Of a stretch of DNA of 64,000 nucleotides, positions 13,147 through 25,577 are shown in pieces. The DNA is from Nemopilema nomurai (lineage: Eukaryota; Cnidaria; Scyphozoa; Rhizostomeae; Rhizostomatidae): assembly GCA_003864495.1 (NCBI GenBank), contig ML133444.1, positions 124,001 to 188,000 on the forward strand, written 5' to 3'. Below the pieces are notes generated by a model, which was not told the origin of the DNA, searched no databases, and saw nothing but the letters and a program-made list of their open reading frames with translations. A program made the position numbers and the translations under genes. Each line of letters starts with the position of its first letter. The first letter of the stretch is position 1.

Positions 13147-13702
13147 GAAGGTTGGTGGGTAGGTAGGTAGATATATTGATGGGTATGTAGGTTGGCAGGT
13201 AGATCCATGGGTAGGCCGGTTTGAATGTGTTTTAGGTAGGAAAGTAAAGAGGAAGAAAGGTTAGAAGATAAGTAGGTAGGTAGGTAGGTAGGTAGGTAGG
13301 TAGATAGGAAGGTAAGTAGATAGGTAGAAGGATAGGTAGGTAGGGAGGTAGGTAGAAGAGTAAGTAGGTTTGTAGATAGATAGGGAAGTAAGTAGGTAGG
13401 TAGAAGGATATGTAGGTAGGTAGGGAGGTAGGTAGGTATGTAGGTAGGTAGGTAGGTAGGTAGGTAGGTAGGTAGGTAGGTAGGTAGTAGGTAGGTAGGT
13501 AGGTAGGTAGGTAGGTAGGTAGGTATGTAGGTAGGTAGGTAGGTAGGTAGGTAGGTAGGTAGGTAGGTAGGTAGGTAGGTAGGTAGGTAGGTAGGTAGGT
13601 AGGTAGGTAGGTAGGTAGGTATGTAGGTAGGTAGGTAGGTAGGTAGGTAGGTAGGTAGGTAGGTAGGTAGGTAGGTAGGTAGGTAGGTAGGTAGGTAGGT
13701 AG
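13147..13702. repeat. Large GTAG/CTAC tetranucleotide microsatellite
   Basis: More than 500 bp of GTAG repeats. The part from about 13440 to 13700 is nearly perfect, broken by occasional GTAT units and one 3-bp slip near 13488; the left part from 13147 is degenerate with GAAG and GATA variants. On the minus strand two overlapping frames read as Leu-Pro-Thr-Tyr repeats; these are by-products and not genes. Confidence 0.97.
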
Positions 13703-15616
13703 AAAAATTGTGCAAATGTAGCAGAATGTTAATGATTGATAAACATAAGTAGGTATGTAGAGAGAACATCGAGCGAACAAGGTAGGAGGTAAGTTGGTGG
13801 TAGATAGACCAAAAGTGACGATGCACTTGATGTGCAATCCTGAGACGCGATAATTAGAGATATTATTATTGCCAGTGATGTTCGCCTGCGTCTCATCCAT
13901 ACAAGTCGGGCTTAATGCGGCGAAAGAGGCAGCTGGTCACTGCATCAAAGGCAGTCCACGGTATTTCCTAATCACTTTGCGTAAAATGACTTTTAGATAT
14001 GCTAGATTAATTTCTAATCGTTAAGTTTTCTAAGAGGCAGATGGTTATCAAAGTTATCCACAATTCTGCTTTACGCAACTCACGTCTGTTTTCGTTTTTC
14101 CAAAGCCTTGCAGCTTCAAAAACTAAATTTGATCACGTTTGTTATGGCTTCCAAATGGCATGCAAAAGTGAAGAGAAAATATTTCTCTTTCTATTTATTG
14201 AGAGTCAATAGCTAATTTAAGTGAACTAGATAACGAGGATTGAAAAATTTCAACAAGATGTTTCATTCAGGCTAGCGAGATTCCTATCATAACATCCAGT
14301 AGCATCGTAATTAAGTATGTTTTTCATGCTTAGCAAAGGGTGCTATTCTCTTTAAACTAAATTTTATTCTGTGGTTGAAGGACGAAGTTTCAAGTTTTAA
14401 TCTCTTAAAACTCAAGTCTATAAGTGTCAATCGTGCGGAAACAGTCAAAGAGCGCTTTTTTCCATGCAGCTACTGGCCTGTCGGAACCGGGGGGTTAGGG
14501 TGAATAGAGCCCCCTCTCAATATTTGTCAAAATGCAGTATGTCTCCTTTATAACATTGTACAGAATGAAAAGTAATAAAGTGAACAACCACCCCCAGTTT
14601 TGCATCATCGTTTGTGGCCTTTCCCCCTTGCATTGTGTCCATAATCAGCCTCTTTGCCTTCAGATCACATCAGCAACTTTTTAAATGAATCTTTCAATCA
14701 AGGCTACACTGCTCACTAGATATAATTCGATTTTCAGGCCGCCGGTGACATCTCTCAAAACTGTTTTGCCCATTTATTTTCTTAAGGCCCAGGGCTATTA
14801 TTTGTCACGGAACATCTGCGGAAAGCATAAATTCTGTTTTGCTGAAACTGTCGCGGAAATTCATAGATATGCGACACCAATTGTTCTATAATTACTAATA
14901 ACACTTTCTTTAGCATGGAAGTTTATGTGAAGCTATCAACATGCATATTGTCATCTTTCAATAATATTTTGTTAGTTTTAAAACTGACTCTAACGTAGGG
15001 ATGTCCCAATTTGTGGATGACTCCTCTCTTAAGTTAACCATCATTGTAAGTATCTGGAGCCATATGTTGCAGGGGAGGCTGTGTAAACAGGACTGATAAA
15101 TGCTTCCAATGGCACTTAAGTAGCGAAATGCTGCAATGGTCCGCAAATATAACCCATTTCGATAATTTTACATAAAGCAAAAAAACGTGCAGACGCAACT
15201 ATTAGAGTTGTACAAACTCAAAAGGGTTGGAATGGTACTATTTATGCATTTGAATACTGGGAGGTAGTTGTGCGATGTGTAAGGCCAACAGGTGTTTAGA
15301 GCTGGCGCTTAAATGTAGTCACTATCTATACGCAGATAAGAAGGGGAAAATGAACAAAGGTAAGAAACAATGGTTGCCAGATTGAGTTGGTAATGATAAA
15401 GGTCTAAAACACAAAAATTGTTGTCAAAGGAAGGTTATAATTTTAACTGGACTCTGCTTTAGAGTCAAACACCTTTATATAATTAGATGAACTATCAAGG
15501 TTTGATTATCAGAAAGACATATTCTGTCTTGTTTCACTTTATCCGATGACCATGGGGTAATCATACCTAGGACGGACAGTTCTGTGTTCATACCAAAGAC
15601 AGTTCTGCTAGTATTA

Positions 15617-17301
15617 TGACGTCAGTATTGATCATTTTCATTGTCACTGGAAGTTAGATTTGGCAAACGTACTTATGCTTAGATTTGACAACTTCGTCAT
15701 TTGTTCGAAAACTGCGTCAGCACAAGAAATGATTACCTCTTGTTCATTCTCGAGCAATCATTCTTTGTAACTTTAATCAATTTAAGCTTTTTGTATTGTT
15801 CAGTGGTCCTCATTTTTCTTTCCTTGCCAAGGGCCTTTTACTAAAATGTTCACTTCGATTTTTTTTAGCAGTGAATTTTTAATGGATTTATATTTAAAGA
15901 TGCAATGGATCTGAAACTTATGGTTTCATCTGCACAAAAGTAAGATAAAATCCAAGGTGAACGAAATTATCTATAGCAAAGGCTGAAAATTATGTCAGGA
16001 CTTGATCTTTGAAGAATCATCTTATAAACTTGCATCCTTCTTACAATTACGAAGAACGCTTAGTATTAGCCTGCTGCATAGAAAGTGTTTTCGCAATAAA
16101 GTCTTTATTTGACTTTAATTATTCATGGTAGAGCAGAGGTAATTGATGTCCAGAAACAACCAAAGACCATCGTTATTCATTGCATAATGCACCATTTGCA
16201 GAGTTAATTGCACATTTCCACGAAGATTTGAATAACATGTCAACAAATTCAAATCAGCCTAACATATAGTCAATGACGAACCAACGCTGCATGATAAAAG
16301 ACGCGTTCTTTCTGACGTCATCAGGTCAGTGCCGTCCCACCCCCTATTGGTGTGTAACTTTGTTACCAAGGAAACTGCATTACGAAATACCATAGGCAAC
16401 AGCAGCTGGTTGAAAAATTGTAGATCGAGATTACCCAAATGTTAAGCGAGTCTACTTTTGTCAAACTTTGTTTAGCTGGAAGCCATGGTGTTGGAGGGAA
16501 AGTTTTGAATATCTCTACTATGTTCCAATGAAGACATCTGGGATGAGATGTAGAGGATTTCCGTAAATCATGAAATTCTGCCAATAATTTATATTTAGTA
16601 TGCAAAGCATGGGGTCTCGCTACGTTGGGAGCACATAAGAGAGAGCGGGTGAAGAGGGAAAGGGGAAGGAAAGGGGAAGAGGAAGGGGAAAGGAAGATAA
16701 GAAGGGGAAAGGGGAGGAGATGAAGAAGGGAAAGGGTGAAGAGAGAAAGGGGATAAAAAGGGAAAGGGGATGAAGAGAAGGAGAGGCTGAAGAGAAATAT
16801 TAGCTGAGGAGGGGAGGGGTGAATCAAATTCGGTGAGTCAGAGAGTGATTCAATTTGAAATCTCTGAAGAATCAGAATACTTTGTTTGCGTTTAAAGGTT
16901 TAACTGAAAAAATGACCAGCTGAATTCGCCATGAATCTGTGCCAGTAAGTACCAGAGGCTCAAAAGGCCTTAATAAACCCTGGTTCATTCCAACTAAAAG
17001 TAACTTAACTCTCATCAACATGAAAATTTATTTCTGCAGCTATGATGCCGATGCCTTTTAGTAAATTACTGTATGTTCTGGTACAGCAGGAAAGTCGTGT
17101 TGTTTTGCCAAGTTTGCTAAGGTAGCGCTTAATGTTCAGCATGGCCCTCAGCTTCCTTTAGCAAATCTCTAGATTCATCGAAATTGATGTGGTTCGAAAT
17201 GAGTCCACACAAAAAGCTACATCATTAGACTCTGTTTATGCCACTTCACGAATAAACAAGCTGCCATAGTAAGCTGGATAGAATAACGCAAATTGACGTC
17301 A
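15617..17301. promoter_or_regulatory. Three full CRE palindromes (TGACGTCA)
   Basis: The eight-base CREB/ATF consensus TGACGTCA occurs at 15617-15624, 16313-16320 and 17294-17301. The second and third share the longer core TGACGTCATCAG. They lie 4-6 kb upstream of the neuropeptide gene with no other gene recognised between. Enhancer function is inference only. Confidence 0.4.
16630..16815. repeat. Polypurine (GA/GGGGAAAGG) tract
   Basis: About 185 bp of almost pure purine on the plus strand, built from variants of GGGGAAAGGAAGA. It opens an artificial minus-strand frame rich in Ser, Phe, Pro and Leu. Confidence 0.9.
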
Positions 17302-20300
17302 TCAGCTATATGCTATCAAAAAATGGCGCCAACAGGTTTAGGAGCGGATTTATCTGATGCGAGCCTTCCCTTTCTCATTTTGACAAAGCCTTGGTATGCT
17401 AATGAGGCACAACACTAGTAAACATGAAATACACGTTTTAACTTCCTGAAGGAGTGAAGGGACATTAAAAACCAACGGTATCTCAGAATAGCTGGGCTTT
17501 TTAAAGAAGTATGGGTCAGGATGAAAATTGTGATCTAAGCTAAATTGCCATTCAGGTAATTTAGTGCATGCAGCCTTCACTAATTACTCTTATCTTATTC
17601 TTCATAAACACAGGTGGTCCACACGTTCTAGATTCGGACTAGACTTCACCGAATTGCACAACTGAAATCTGATTTTTGTAGAAGCCATTTGCATTTATTG
17701 CCCTTTTCTGTTCGCAAATGTTTGACGAGTTGGAATAACTGAGAATCTCATTGACCACCAAGTAATGATTTCACCTACATACAGTGCTGATAAATCTTTC
17801 TTAAGGAGTACCGATTCCAGACTTTGTTTAAGACATTAATGCAAATGAAAGCAATGAAATATGAATTAAGTGTCATTTTTGTAGAAGGTTGACACCTTAA
17901 GGCGAATTCATATTCACTTTTAAGAACACCGTTCAGAGCTAAATCAGCGACTGTTGAAAGCATTGTAAGGTAGCCTTGTGTTCATAATATTTCGTAGAAT
18001 ATATGTTGGCTTTTTTTAAAAATAGTACTCCGAGAACCACATTCGTTACAATGCGTGAGGTATATAGAATCTAATACTGACTTGTGTGACGTATATAGCG
18101 TCTAATACTGATTTGCATTCTGAATGGACAGGCCTAACAAACGTGAAAGGATGGACAGTAATGTGTAAACAACAGCAAGGCTTTCGTCAAGTCTTAGACA
18201 GCGATGAATGCCTAGCACCTGGACATACATTTCTGTATATCTTTGAATAGCCTTTGCGTATTGCCGCTTTCTGTACCGATTTCGAAGTCTCATCATTATA
18301 GGATTGTTTTGTCATCAATCGTTGTTCAAAAGATAATTTGCATTCTCTAATTTTATCATGTTTTCTCTTACCCGCGGGGTTCTTTTTAGGCAAAAGCTGC
18401 AGCTCATTGAATTTTGTTAATTAATATCTTTTAACTATCAAACGTATATTTCATTGTTTCGCTATAATTTCTTCTTCTTAATTGCTCGTTTGACGAATGC
18501 TTGTAAATATAGCAAGATGAGAAATGGTCAGGGGTGCAATGTCATGTCGATTGACTAATCCTAGAGCAAGCTTGTACTTTTTAACCTTAAAAAAGAAAAG
18601 ATGGCGAAGAAATAGTTCACCAGGCAGTTAACCAATAGAGCTGTACAGATAACGGGCTATGTATGGACATTAGGTAACAATTATTACAAAGAATATCACG
18701 CCGTTCTCATTTCCTTGACAAAACCAAGAGAAATCATTGTTAGTTAATCTACTAACAAAACGCAAATAGAGTAGGTTCGACTTATATTGTGCAGCTACCA
18801 ACTGAGTTTGAAATGTTTAGCACGATTCCACATATATAAGCTGTATTTTGAGAAGATTTGCGTTTGCTACAACATTGGTTTTATGAAGCATGTAGATAAA
18901 ATGTAAGTCTGGGTTGTTCAAACACTTTGCCGAATTCGTTGAAATTTAAGCCTAGTGCAACTACTGATAAATTTACTCCAGATCCTGTAAGTTGAAACTA
19001 TATGAAAGCTAAGATTGTCATAGATTCGTCAACCTCGTGTATCTGAAAAGAGCATCAAATGCGTTGGTAGTCAGGAGTTGTATTAAACATATATTATAGA
19101 GGGTTTTGAGAATGGTTTTTGCAAGTAGTCTATTTGTTCTGTTCTTTTCAGGTAGAGGAATTTAAGGAAAAGCAGAAGTCGACTGATGTTTTAGCAATAA
19201 AAGCTTTAAAGAGCATCGAATACTTAAATAGTCGAAAACTATATAAAAAATGGGCGGGTTTATTATTTATGGATGATGTCAAGAATGTTCATGGCTTCTA
19301 CTCCTTTGACTGTCATCTAGAGAAAATGTGATTGCATTTTGAAATGGCAGTTGTTTTTCAACAAAGCCTGTCACCAGAACATACATAATCTAGGGCAAAC
19401 AATGCATCCTTTCTCACGTCAAAAGGAAATAATCAACGAAGGTGTTAGAGGTATCGCGGGTGACATGCAGTGTATTAGAAATTTTAATTTGATTTAATTT
19501 TAATGAGGTGGTCATGGACCAATTTGCTTCTAGATTGAAAAAAGACTGTAGCGGAGTTTGAAGGGCAGCTTCAATTTGCAGCAGAGCAAAATTGAGTGTC
19601 GTGGAAAACACAAGGGTCGTGATGCAATGATAGAATCTTTTATTTATTTTGGATTTTGAAGCTAATGACATAGGGATTAAGAGGGCCAAGAAGTCATGAA
19701 AATACATTTCCCTTCACTGCTTTCTTAGCAGCAATGCCCCCTGCTGATGATACAGACTTCTACAAAATGCTCGAACCAAGAGCTTTTTTCAATCCTTGGG
19801 CCAAACGATAGCATCCTTCTGTTATGCCATCCAAATAGTTAAATCTAGATCACTGACTCGAATTTTTTCAAGACTTTCTACGTTTCTTTACTTTAGATAG
19901 TAATAATTTTGAATAAAGATGCAAATCTCAGCTGGCTTTGCAGAGCGGAATCTTTTGATTCAAACGTCTCACCCTGGAATTTCTATGCTCATTAACTGTT
20001 TCACCTTCGTGAAAACTATTTCTTCACCTAGGCTTAGCCAGAATGGGTACGAGGCTGAATTTCAATAAGTTTAAATTGGCAAGACTCCCTTGTTAGGGCA
20101 GAAATGAAACCATTTAAGAGCTAAATGGAACAGGAAAATCCCATAAGCCCCTGTGGTCAGAAAAGAAGCCATTGCAACGATAATCGCTGTGTCAGTTTCG
20201 ATTGCACGTACTCAACGGGTGTCATCGCCTGTCTTAATATTGCGATTTAAACTGTACATTGATCAAATCGCATTCACGAAAGCATGCTAATGGCTACAGA

Positions 20301-21314
20301 TTGTGATAACATCGCAAATTATTCTGACCGAAGCATTGTTAGATGAGATATGGCATCTGCCTGATTGAGAGGAAGTCTTTCTCTGCCTAGATTTTATCTC
20401 TGTCAAAGAACTATGAATGAAGATGTCCATTCGAACGTTGATACCAGAGCCTACAAGATCCCTAAGCAAACTTAGATCACGATTTGATTTGATTTGAACT
20501 TAGATCACAACCATTCGTATCTTGATCTCAATCAAAGGCAATCAAGACACCCTTTGATTGTGGTTGAAAGGAGGGTAGAGTGGGTTTCCATGCGTTTCGA
20601 CAGGGGTTTTGTAAAAATGTAGTGGATACTCAAGGGCTTAGTCAAGACGTGTGCCATGCACTCTATCATTTAATAATTATGGTGCTTGTACTAGTTGCAA
20701 GAATAAGAATGCACCAGAGATCTCCATGGGAATTTGGACATAAACATACAGGGAGACAATTGCTATTATGTGTCGTTCGTTGCTATGTACTCTCAATGTC
20801 ATACTTCTTAAGGATGATGTTAAGAGACAATACTTCTTAGGCACTTAATAAGCTATTGAGCCCACGGTACATGAAGTCATTAAGGAAGCTCAATTAATAA
20901 TACTTGGTGCTTTCTCTCAACACAATAAACAATAATTGCGAGAAGTGCAGCCGGCTAGAGTTCGTTCATTTTCATTTGGAAGTGTGTGAACACCCGTCGA
21001 GAGCAGAAAAACGTGACAATCATATGCAGAGGATTTTCGGCGAGATATTTTAACTTATTCTGTCAGTAGAAAAAAGATGGTGTTATTTTGCAGCCATTTA
21101 CCAACCAGATGCTTAGGAATTCAAAAGTAATGAATAATTAAAAGTCAATCCCGATAAACACAACCAACTAATTGTTATTTCAAGGGGGATTCATGTGTAA
21201 TCCGACATTATATAAATTGGAGATATCTACGCCGGTCTTATATAGGATCGTCTATGTCCAAGGCTAGACATACTTGTGACCAACTGAAGTAATTAGCGCA
21301 ACAGCTTCTCACGG

Positions 21315-21322
21315 TATAAAAG
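21315..21322 (+). promoter_or_regulatory. TATA box of the neuropeptide gene
   Basis: TATAAAAG in the context ACGGTATAAAAGGCC lies 107 bases upstream of the ATG. A start about 30 bases downstream would give a short 5' leader of some 75 bases. Strong TATA boxes are typical of tightly regulated secretory genes. Confidence 0.65.
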
Positions 21323-21421
21323 GCCAGTGCTTTTGTGTTCGCCAAGCGGCTCAGCAACAGAGAAGAGCTGTGGACCAGCTACAAGAAGAAGACATATAAA
21401 TCAATATAGCGAAAGACAGAA

Positions 21422-22912
21422 ATGGAGCTTCTTTGGGTCTTACAGTTGTTTATTGCTTGTTATGCGCAATATGTTTGCTGTGGAAGGACGGCCACAGTTG
21501 CAGAAGATTTGGCGCTACTTAGTGACCAAGTCACAAGTCAACAGGAAGAATCTACAAGCGAACTACTTCTTGATCTTGTGAAGCAATTGGAGAAGTATTG
21601 TGGTACTTCCTCGAATCTCGATCAGAACGTGTGCAGAAATGCACTTCATTACCTCCTCAGCAACTTTGAAAACTTCGATTCCTTGATGGAAGAGGAGAAA
21701 AAGGGATTGGATGGTGCTGTTTCCGAAGATTCTTTACCGAGGTCTGGCAAGAGGGAAGTAGAAGAAGAGGAAATGCTTGAAGGTATGCTTCCAAGATCTG
21801 GGAAGAGAGAGATGGATTTGCCCCGCTCAGGAAAGCGAATGCTTGAGATGGAAAAAGAGCTACCTCGGCATGGGAAGAGAGATTTCGGATTACCACGATC
21901 TGGGAAGAGAGAGATGGATTTGCCCCGCTCAGGAAAGCGAATGCTTGAGATTGAAGAAGAACTACCAAGGCATGGGAAGAGAAATTTCAGATTACCTCGA
22001 TCCGAAAACAGAGAGGTCGATATGCTAGAAGTTGACGAAATAATGGGAAGACAGGAAGAAGAGAGAGACGTGTATTTGCCTAGATCTGGGAAAAGAGGGC
22101 ACATGGTTCGCTTATTGAACCAGCAAGATAGATCTAGATTTGAGGACTTGGCAATGCCTAGGTATGGCAAGAAAGAGTTACCAAGAGCAGGCAGAAGAGT
22201 GGCAGCAAGGCCTGGACGGAGGGAGATGAGTCTACCGAGATCGGGTAAACGAGAGATCAACTTACCAAGATCTGGTAAAAGAAGCCTGAAAAGGTCAGAA
22301 GCGAGAGAAGAAGATGAGTCAGAAAAAGATTTGGCTGAAATGTCAGAGTCGACGAAGCGCTCCATCGCACTGCCGAGATCTGGCAGGGAATTCAGTATGC
22401 TTCCAAGATCTGGGAAACGTGCATCCGCAATGCAGGGAGAATTGGTCGCAAGAAAGAAAGCTACTTCCACGATTGGTAGGGAACAAACAGGACAGGCAGA
22501 AGAAAGCTTTGAACTGTCTAGGGAAATGGGGATGTTAAGACCAGGCAAGCGCAATACAGCCAGGATGCTCAGACCGGGCAAGCGGAATTCAGTGGAGGCT
22601 CTAAGACCGGGCAAGCGGAATTCAGTTGAGGCTCTAAGACCGGGCAAGCGGAATACAGTTGAGGCTCTAAGACCGGGCAAGCGGAATACAGTGGAGGCTC
22701 TAAGACCGGGCAAGCGGGATTCATTTGAAATTCTGAGACCGGGCAAGCGAAATACAGTGGAAGCTCTAAGACCGGGAAAGCGGAATTCAGTGGTGATTCT
22801 GAGACCGGGCAAGCGGAATTCAGTTGAGATTCTGAGACCGGGCAAGCGTGAAGAGGTAATTGAAACGGAAACAGAGGATGAGCTGCGGAGTAAGGCATTT
22901 GCAACAAGCTGA
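21422..22912 (+). CDS. Neuropeptide precursor with LPRS-amide and LRP-amide cassettes
   Basis: A 496-residue single-exon precursor. Residues 1-21 are a signal peptide (MELLWVLQLFIACYAQYVCC). A helical spacer follows with a likely disulfide pair C60/C71. Residues about 103-335 hold nine LPRSGKR cassettes, two LPRHGKR, and variants AMPRYGKK, ELPRAGRR, ARPGRR, LPRSGRE and a decayed LPRSENR. Residues about 371-476 hold ten LRPGKR cassettes in an 11-residue period. Gly followed by Lys/Arg signals dibasic cleavage and C-terminal amidation, so the expected products end in PRS-amide, PRH-amide and RP-amide. Acidic residues sit before most cassettes (EMD, VEA, EKE), fitting the N-terminal trimming after Asp/Glu known in cnidarian precursors. 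The first set fits the x-PR-x-amide peptides described in cnidarians. The products would act as secreted transmitters or hormones. Receptor and exact mature ends cannot be read from sequence. Confidence 0.93.
   Translation: MELLWVLQLFIACYAQYVCCGRTATVAEDLALLSDQVTSQQEESTSELLLDLVKQLEKYCGTSSNLDQNVCRNALHYLLSNFENFDSLMEEEKKGLDGAVSEDSLPRSGKREVEEEEMLEGMLPRSGKREMDLPRSGKRMLEMEKELPRHGKRDFGLPRSGKREMDLPRSGKRMLEIEEELPRHGKRNFRLPRSENREVDMLEVDEIMGRQEEERDVYLPRSGKRGHMVRLLNQQDRSRFEDLAMPRYGKKELPRAGRRVAARPGRREMSLPRSGKREINLPRSGKRSLKRSEAREEDESEKDLAEMSESTKRSIALPRSGREFSMLPRSGKRASAMQGELVARKKATSTIGREQTGQAEESFELSREMGMLRPGKRNTARMLRPGKRNSVEALRPGKRNSVEALRPGKRNTVEALRPGKRNTVEALRPGKRDSFEILRPGKRNTVEALRPGKRNSVVILRPGKRNSVEILRPGKREEVIETETEDELRSKAFATS
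22532..22849 (+). repeat. 33-bp tandem array encoding LRPGKR cassettes
   Basis: Ten units with an exact 11-codon period, consensus ALRPGKRNSVE (NTVE and DSFE variants), the last one truncated after KR. Adjacent units are nearly identical at the DNA level (GACCGGGCAAGCGGAAT recurs), pointing to recent expansion or gene conversion, unlike the more diverged LPRS block upstream. Confidence 0.95.
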
Positions 22913-23350
22913 TGCGCAGCGCACCTTGATTTCCCTATCTGAAGAATTCCTAACTTTATTTGAGACAAGAACTGAATTGATTGCTTGCATGTAGATGTCT
23001 AGACGTATGTGATTGATTTTGTTTAATTCATAGACGTCTTAAACCAGTCGAACAAATACTTTAACTTTTATGAATTCATGTCAAAGAAATTATTGGGATG
23101 AACTAAAATGAATCTGTAAATGAATTATATCAAGCATGTCAAAACTGCAGAAAGAGATTTCTTTCATTGTCTAACCGATCTAAAACCTAGTTAGGCCCTT
23201 TCTTCTTCGACTGGACGCTGAGCTTTATTGGGAGCCTGGGCGCTAGTGTCCCATAGCCGATATCCGCTGTCCAATATCATCGTGGACTTCTTTGTGTCTA
23301 TTCTTTATCTGATTTACTCTTTCACGAGTAAAATTAACCATCATACACAA

Positions 23351-23356
23351 AATAAA
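23351..23356 (+). terminator. Possible poly(A) signal of the neuropeptide gene
   Basis: AATAAA about 440 bases after the stop codon, the first canonical hexamer I found downstream on the plus strand. Assignment is by position only. Confidence 0.3.
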
Positions 23357-25577
23357 AGGACTGATGCTAAGCATCACAAATCATTAGCGTTTTGCTTTCA
23401 AAACAACCGCTCTCGAACGAAACCATTATAAATATTTTATGCACCAAATTGCATTTTTATAAATGCCTCTGACGCTACTTAGATGCAACAATGGATTTAA
23501 ATTCCGTACCGTGATGCTTATAACATATTTAAAATCATGTTCTTTAAATAGGCTGAAGTGGACTGGAAAAATCAAAACTGTTTTTCATCTTATTATCGTC
23601 ATTGCAAAACAGATCCTTTTTACAGTTGAGTCTCAAAATATTTTCTTTTTTAGCTGCAAAATTTTTCTCCAAAAGTACCTGTGAATACAAATTTTTGTCA
23701 ATAACCTTTTTATAGATGTGTCAATTGTGTTTAAGTTCCTCTTGAAATTTACAAACCTGATGATGACGAGACTTGAAATGACGAGACTAGCCTTGACCGT
23801 CCATCAAGGGAATGATTCATCACACAGCATTCTGAGTTGCACTGCCTAAAATGTGTAAACATTAGAGAACTGGTTTCTAATTACCTTCCTTGGCACATGT
23901 CTACCATTCTCAACGTGACTTGAAAAGGGATAATGCATATGCTTTTGCTTAATACAATTGCCTATGAGAGAAGGCTTCGATTCTAAAAAATATCTACGTC
24001 AGTTCATATTTTCAATAAACCATTGACCCAATATCAATCTAATCTGCACCCAATATCAAAGTAAAAGACTACATTAAGACCTCAAATGTAAGTGGGACAC
24101 TTTTGGGGCTGTTTTTGGTTTCCCGATTCGTTAACTAAGCTCATACAAGTTATTCAGTCCTTCTGTTCTACTTATGTATGCCTAACGAAGAACAAGTCTC
24201 CTCTTCATTACTGTCTGAACTTGAGAAGCCCGCGTCGTAACAATCACCTATTCATTTGTCTATAAATTGTTTGATTGCTTTCTCATTTATTTATAAGCGC
24301 TCAATTTCATGTGTAACTTAGATTCCATAATCGCTCACATTGAAAACACGTTTTAGATCTTAATAAATATAGATAGAAAATAACTAGCTTCCATTCCAAG
24401 GCAAATTAGTTAACAGATCCTAAGATAGATCCACTAAGAGCTTCCATGCATTAAAATAGATCAAAGCAAGTTTTTCGGCATTTCAAAAGGTTGCCTTGTC
24501 AGAACTACAAATTGGATAATTACAGGCATAAAAAATTATTAGCGTGCAACTTCTCATGACCATCTGTTCTAAACGCGGCATTTTTTCACCCCTGAGTTGT
24601 CTGGTGAAGATCAGCTGCTATCATTTTTTGTTGGAACGTGTACACATGTACTAATGCATTGGCGGCTTCTTTTGGCCAGGCATGTACTTAAGCAAGAATT
24701 TTCTTGGTAGAGAATGCCAGAAGGCTTCTTCACGAATAAATGGTAAAGATGTCAAAGGCATAAGGGTACAAAGAAGAATAAACGAATACCAGACGCAATA
24801 TTTCAATCAGTATTGAGAGTAATATCATATTAACTATTGGTGATAGTGAGCTTATACGTCATTAAGCAAACAAGCATATTTTTAAGGCGCCAAGGCAAGT
24901 CAGAGAGCTGGAATACTAAGGAGCTTTTGTTTAACAGCAATCGAATGTCATCATCAAGGGTTTCTGTAGTTAGAGAGGCCTAGCAACTTGGAAGGAGAAT
25001 GTAACACTCCGGTATGCGTTTATCATAATCAGATACAGAGTAAACAAGATAGCAAGTGTCTTTTCCAATTAACAGGATAATATGGAGTACGGGCAGTTTC
25101 CCCTTGCGTATCCTTTTGGAAAACTGTCAAAGGCTGAGCTATGTTGTAAAAGCTGGTTTACATGTGTAGCAAGGACACTTCACTAGCGGTATACAGAAAT
25201 GAGACCGTCTTGAATTTCTCTACTGATCTGTACTCAACTTGCCTTACCATCCTGTTATTTACTTCAAACCAGCGCTAGTGTGATTCTGTTTGACTCTCAC
25301 GCTAGGAGCTCTCTAATAACACATCTAAATTAATTCTCAAGTACTGTATGCCCTTGAAAGACTTAACAAAACGTCTCACAAAACGATACGAAGCACGAAG
25401 AGCTTTCACAAGACTCTTGTGTTGGTAATCCACCCTTCCTACACTAGCGTCACTCATCCATGTCTGTTCTCCCAACGTAACGATGAACCTCTTATTTATA
25501 CAAATACATACATGCCCCACATCTAAATAAAGAAGTATTCTCTCTCAATAGTGATGCCGGTGGACGAAAAAAGTCCT

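Larger units (their letters stand above)
10237..21300. other. Gene-free interval between the MDC1-like gene and the neuropeptide gene
   Basis: No convincing exon was recognised on either strand. Open frames of 60-120 codons occur but lack family resemblance and flanking structure. It contains the AAATC tract, the GTAG microsatellite, the purine tract and three CRE palindromes listed separately. A possible acceptor (TTCTTTTCAG) precedes a 60-codon open stretch at 19152-19331, and a Lys/Arg-rich open frame lies at 18187-18393 minus; neither could be identified. Confidence 0.6.

Noticed and set aside
13140..13900. Two long minus-strand frames of Leu-Pro-Thr-Tyr repeats (222 and 228 codons)
   Set aside because: They are translations of a CTAC microsatellite; both frames are equally open and there is no non-repeat domain.
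16363..16827. 154-codon minus-strand frame rich in Ser, Phe, Leu and Pro
   Set aside because: Its first half is a translation of the polypurine tract and the rest has no family resemblance.
18102..18393. Overlapping Lys/Arg-rich minus-strand frames
   Set aside because: Too short, no family match, and two frames are equally open; could not be supported as an exon.
19152..19331. Possible terminal exon after a TTCTTTTCAG acceptor
   Set aside because: No upstream exon, no poly(A) signal nearby and no homology recognised.
21649..22968. 439-codon minus-strand frame opposite the neuropeptide gene
   Set aside because: It is the antisense of the cassette repeats (RLPGLRAST); no signal peptide or promoter of its own.
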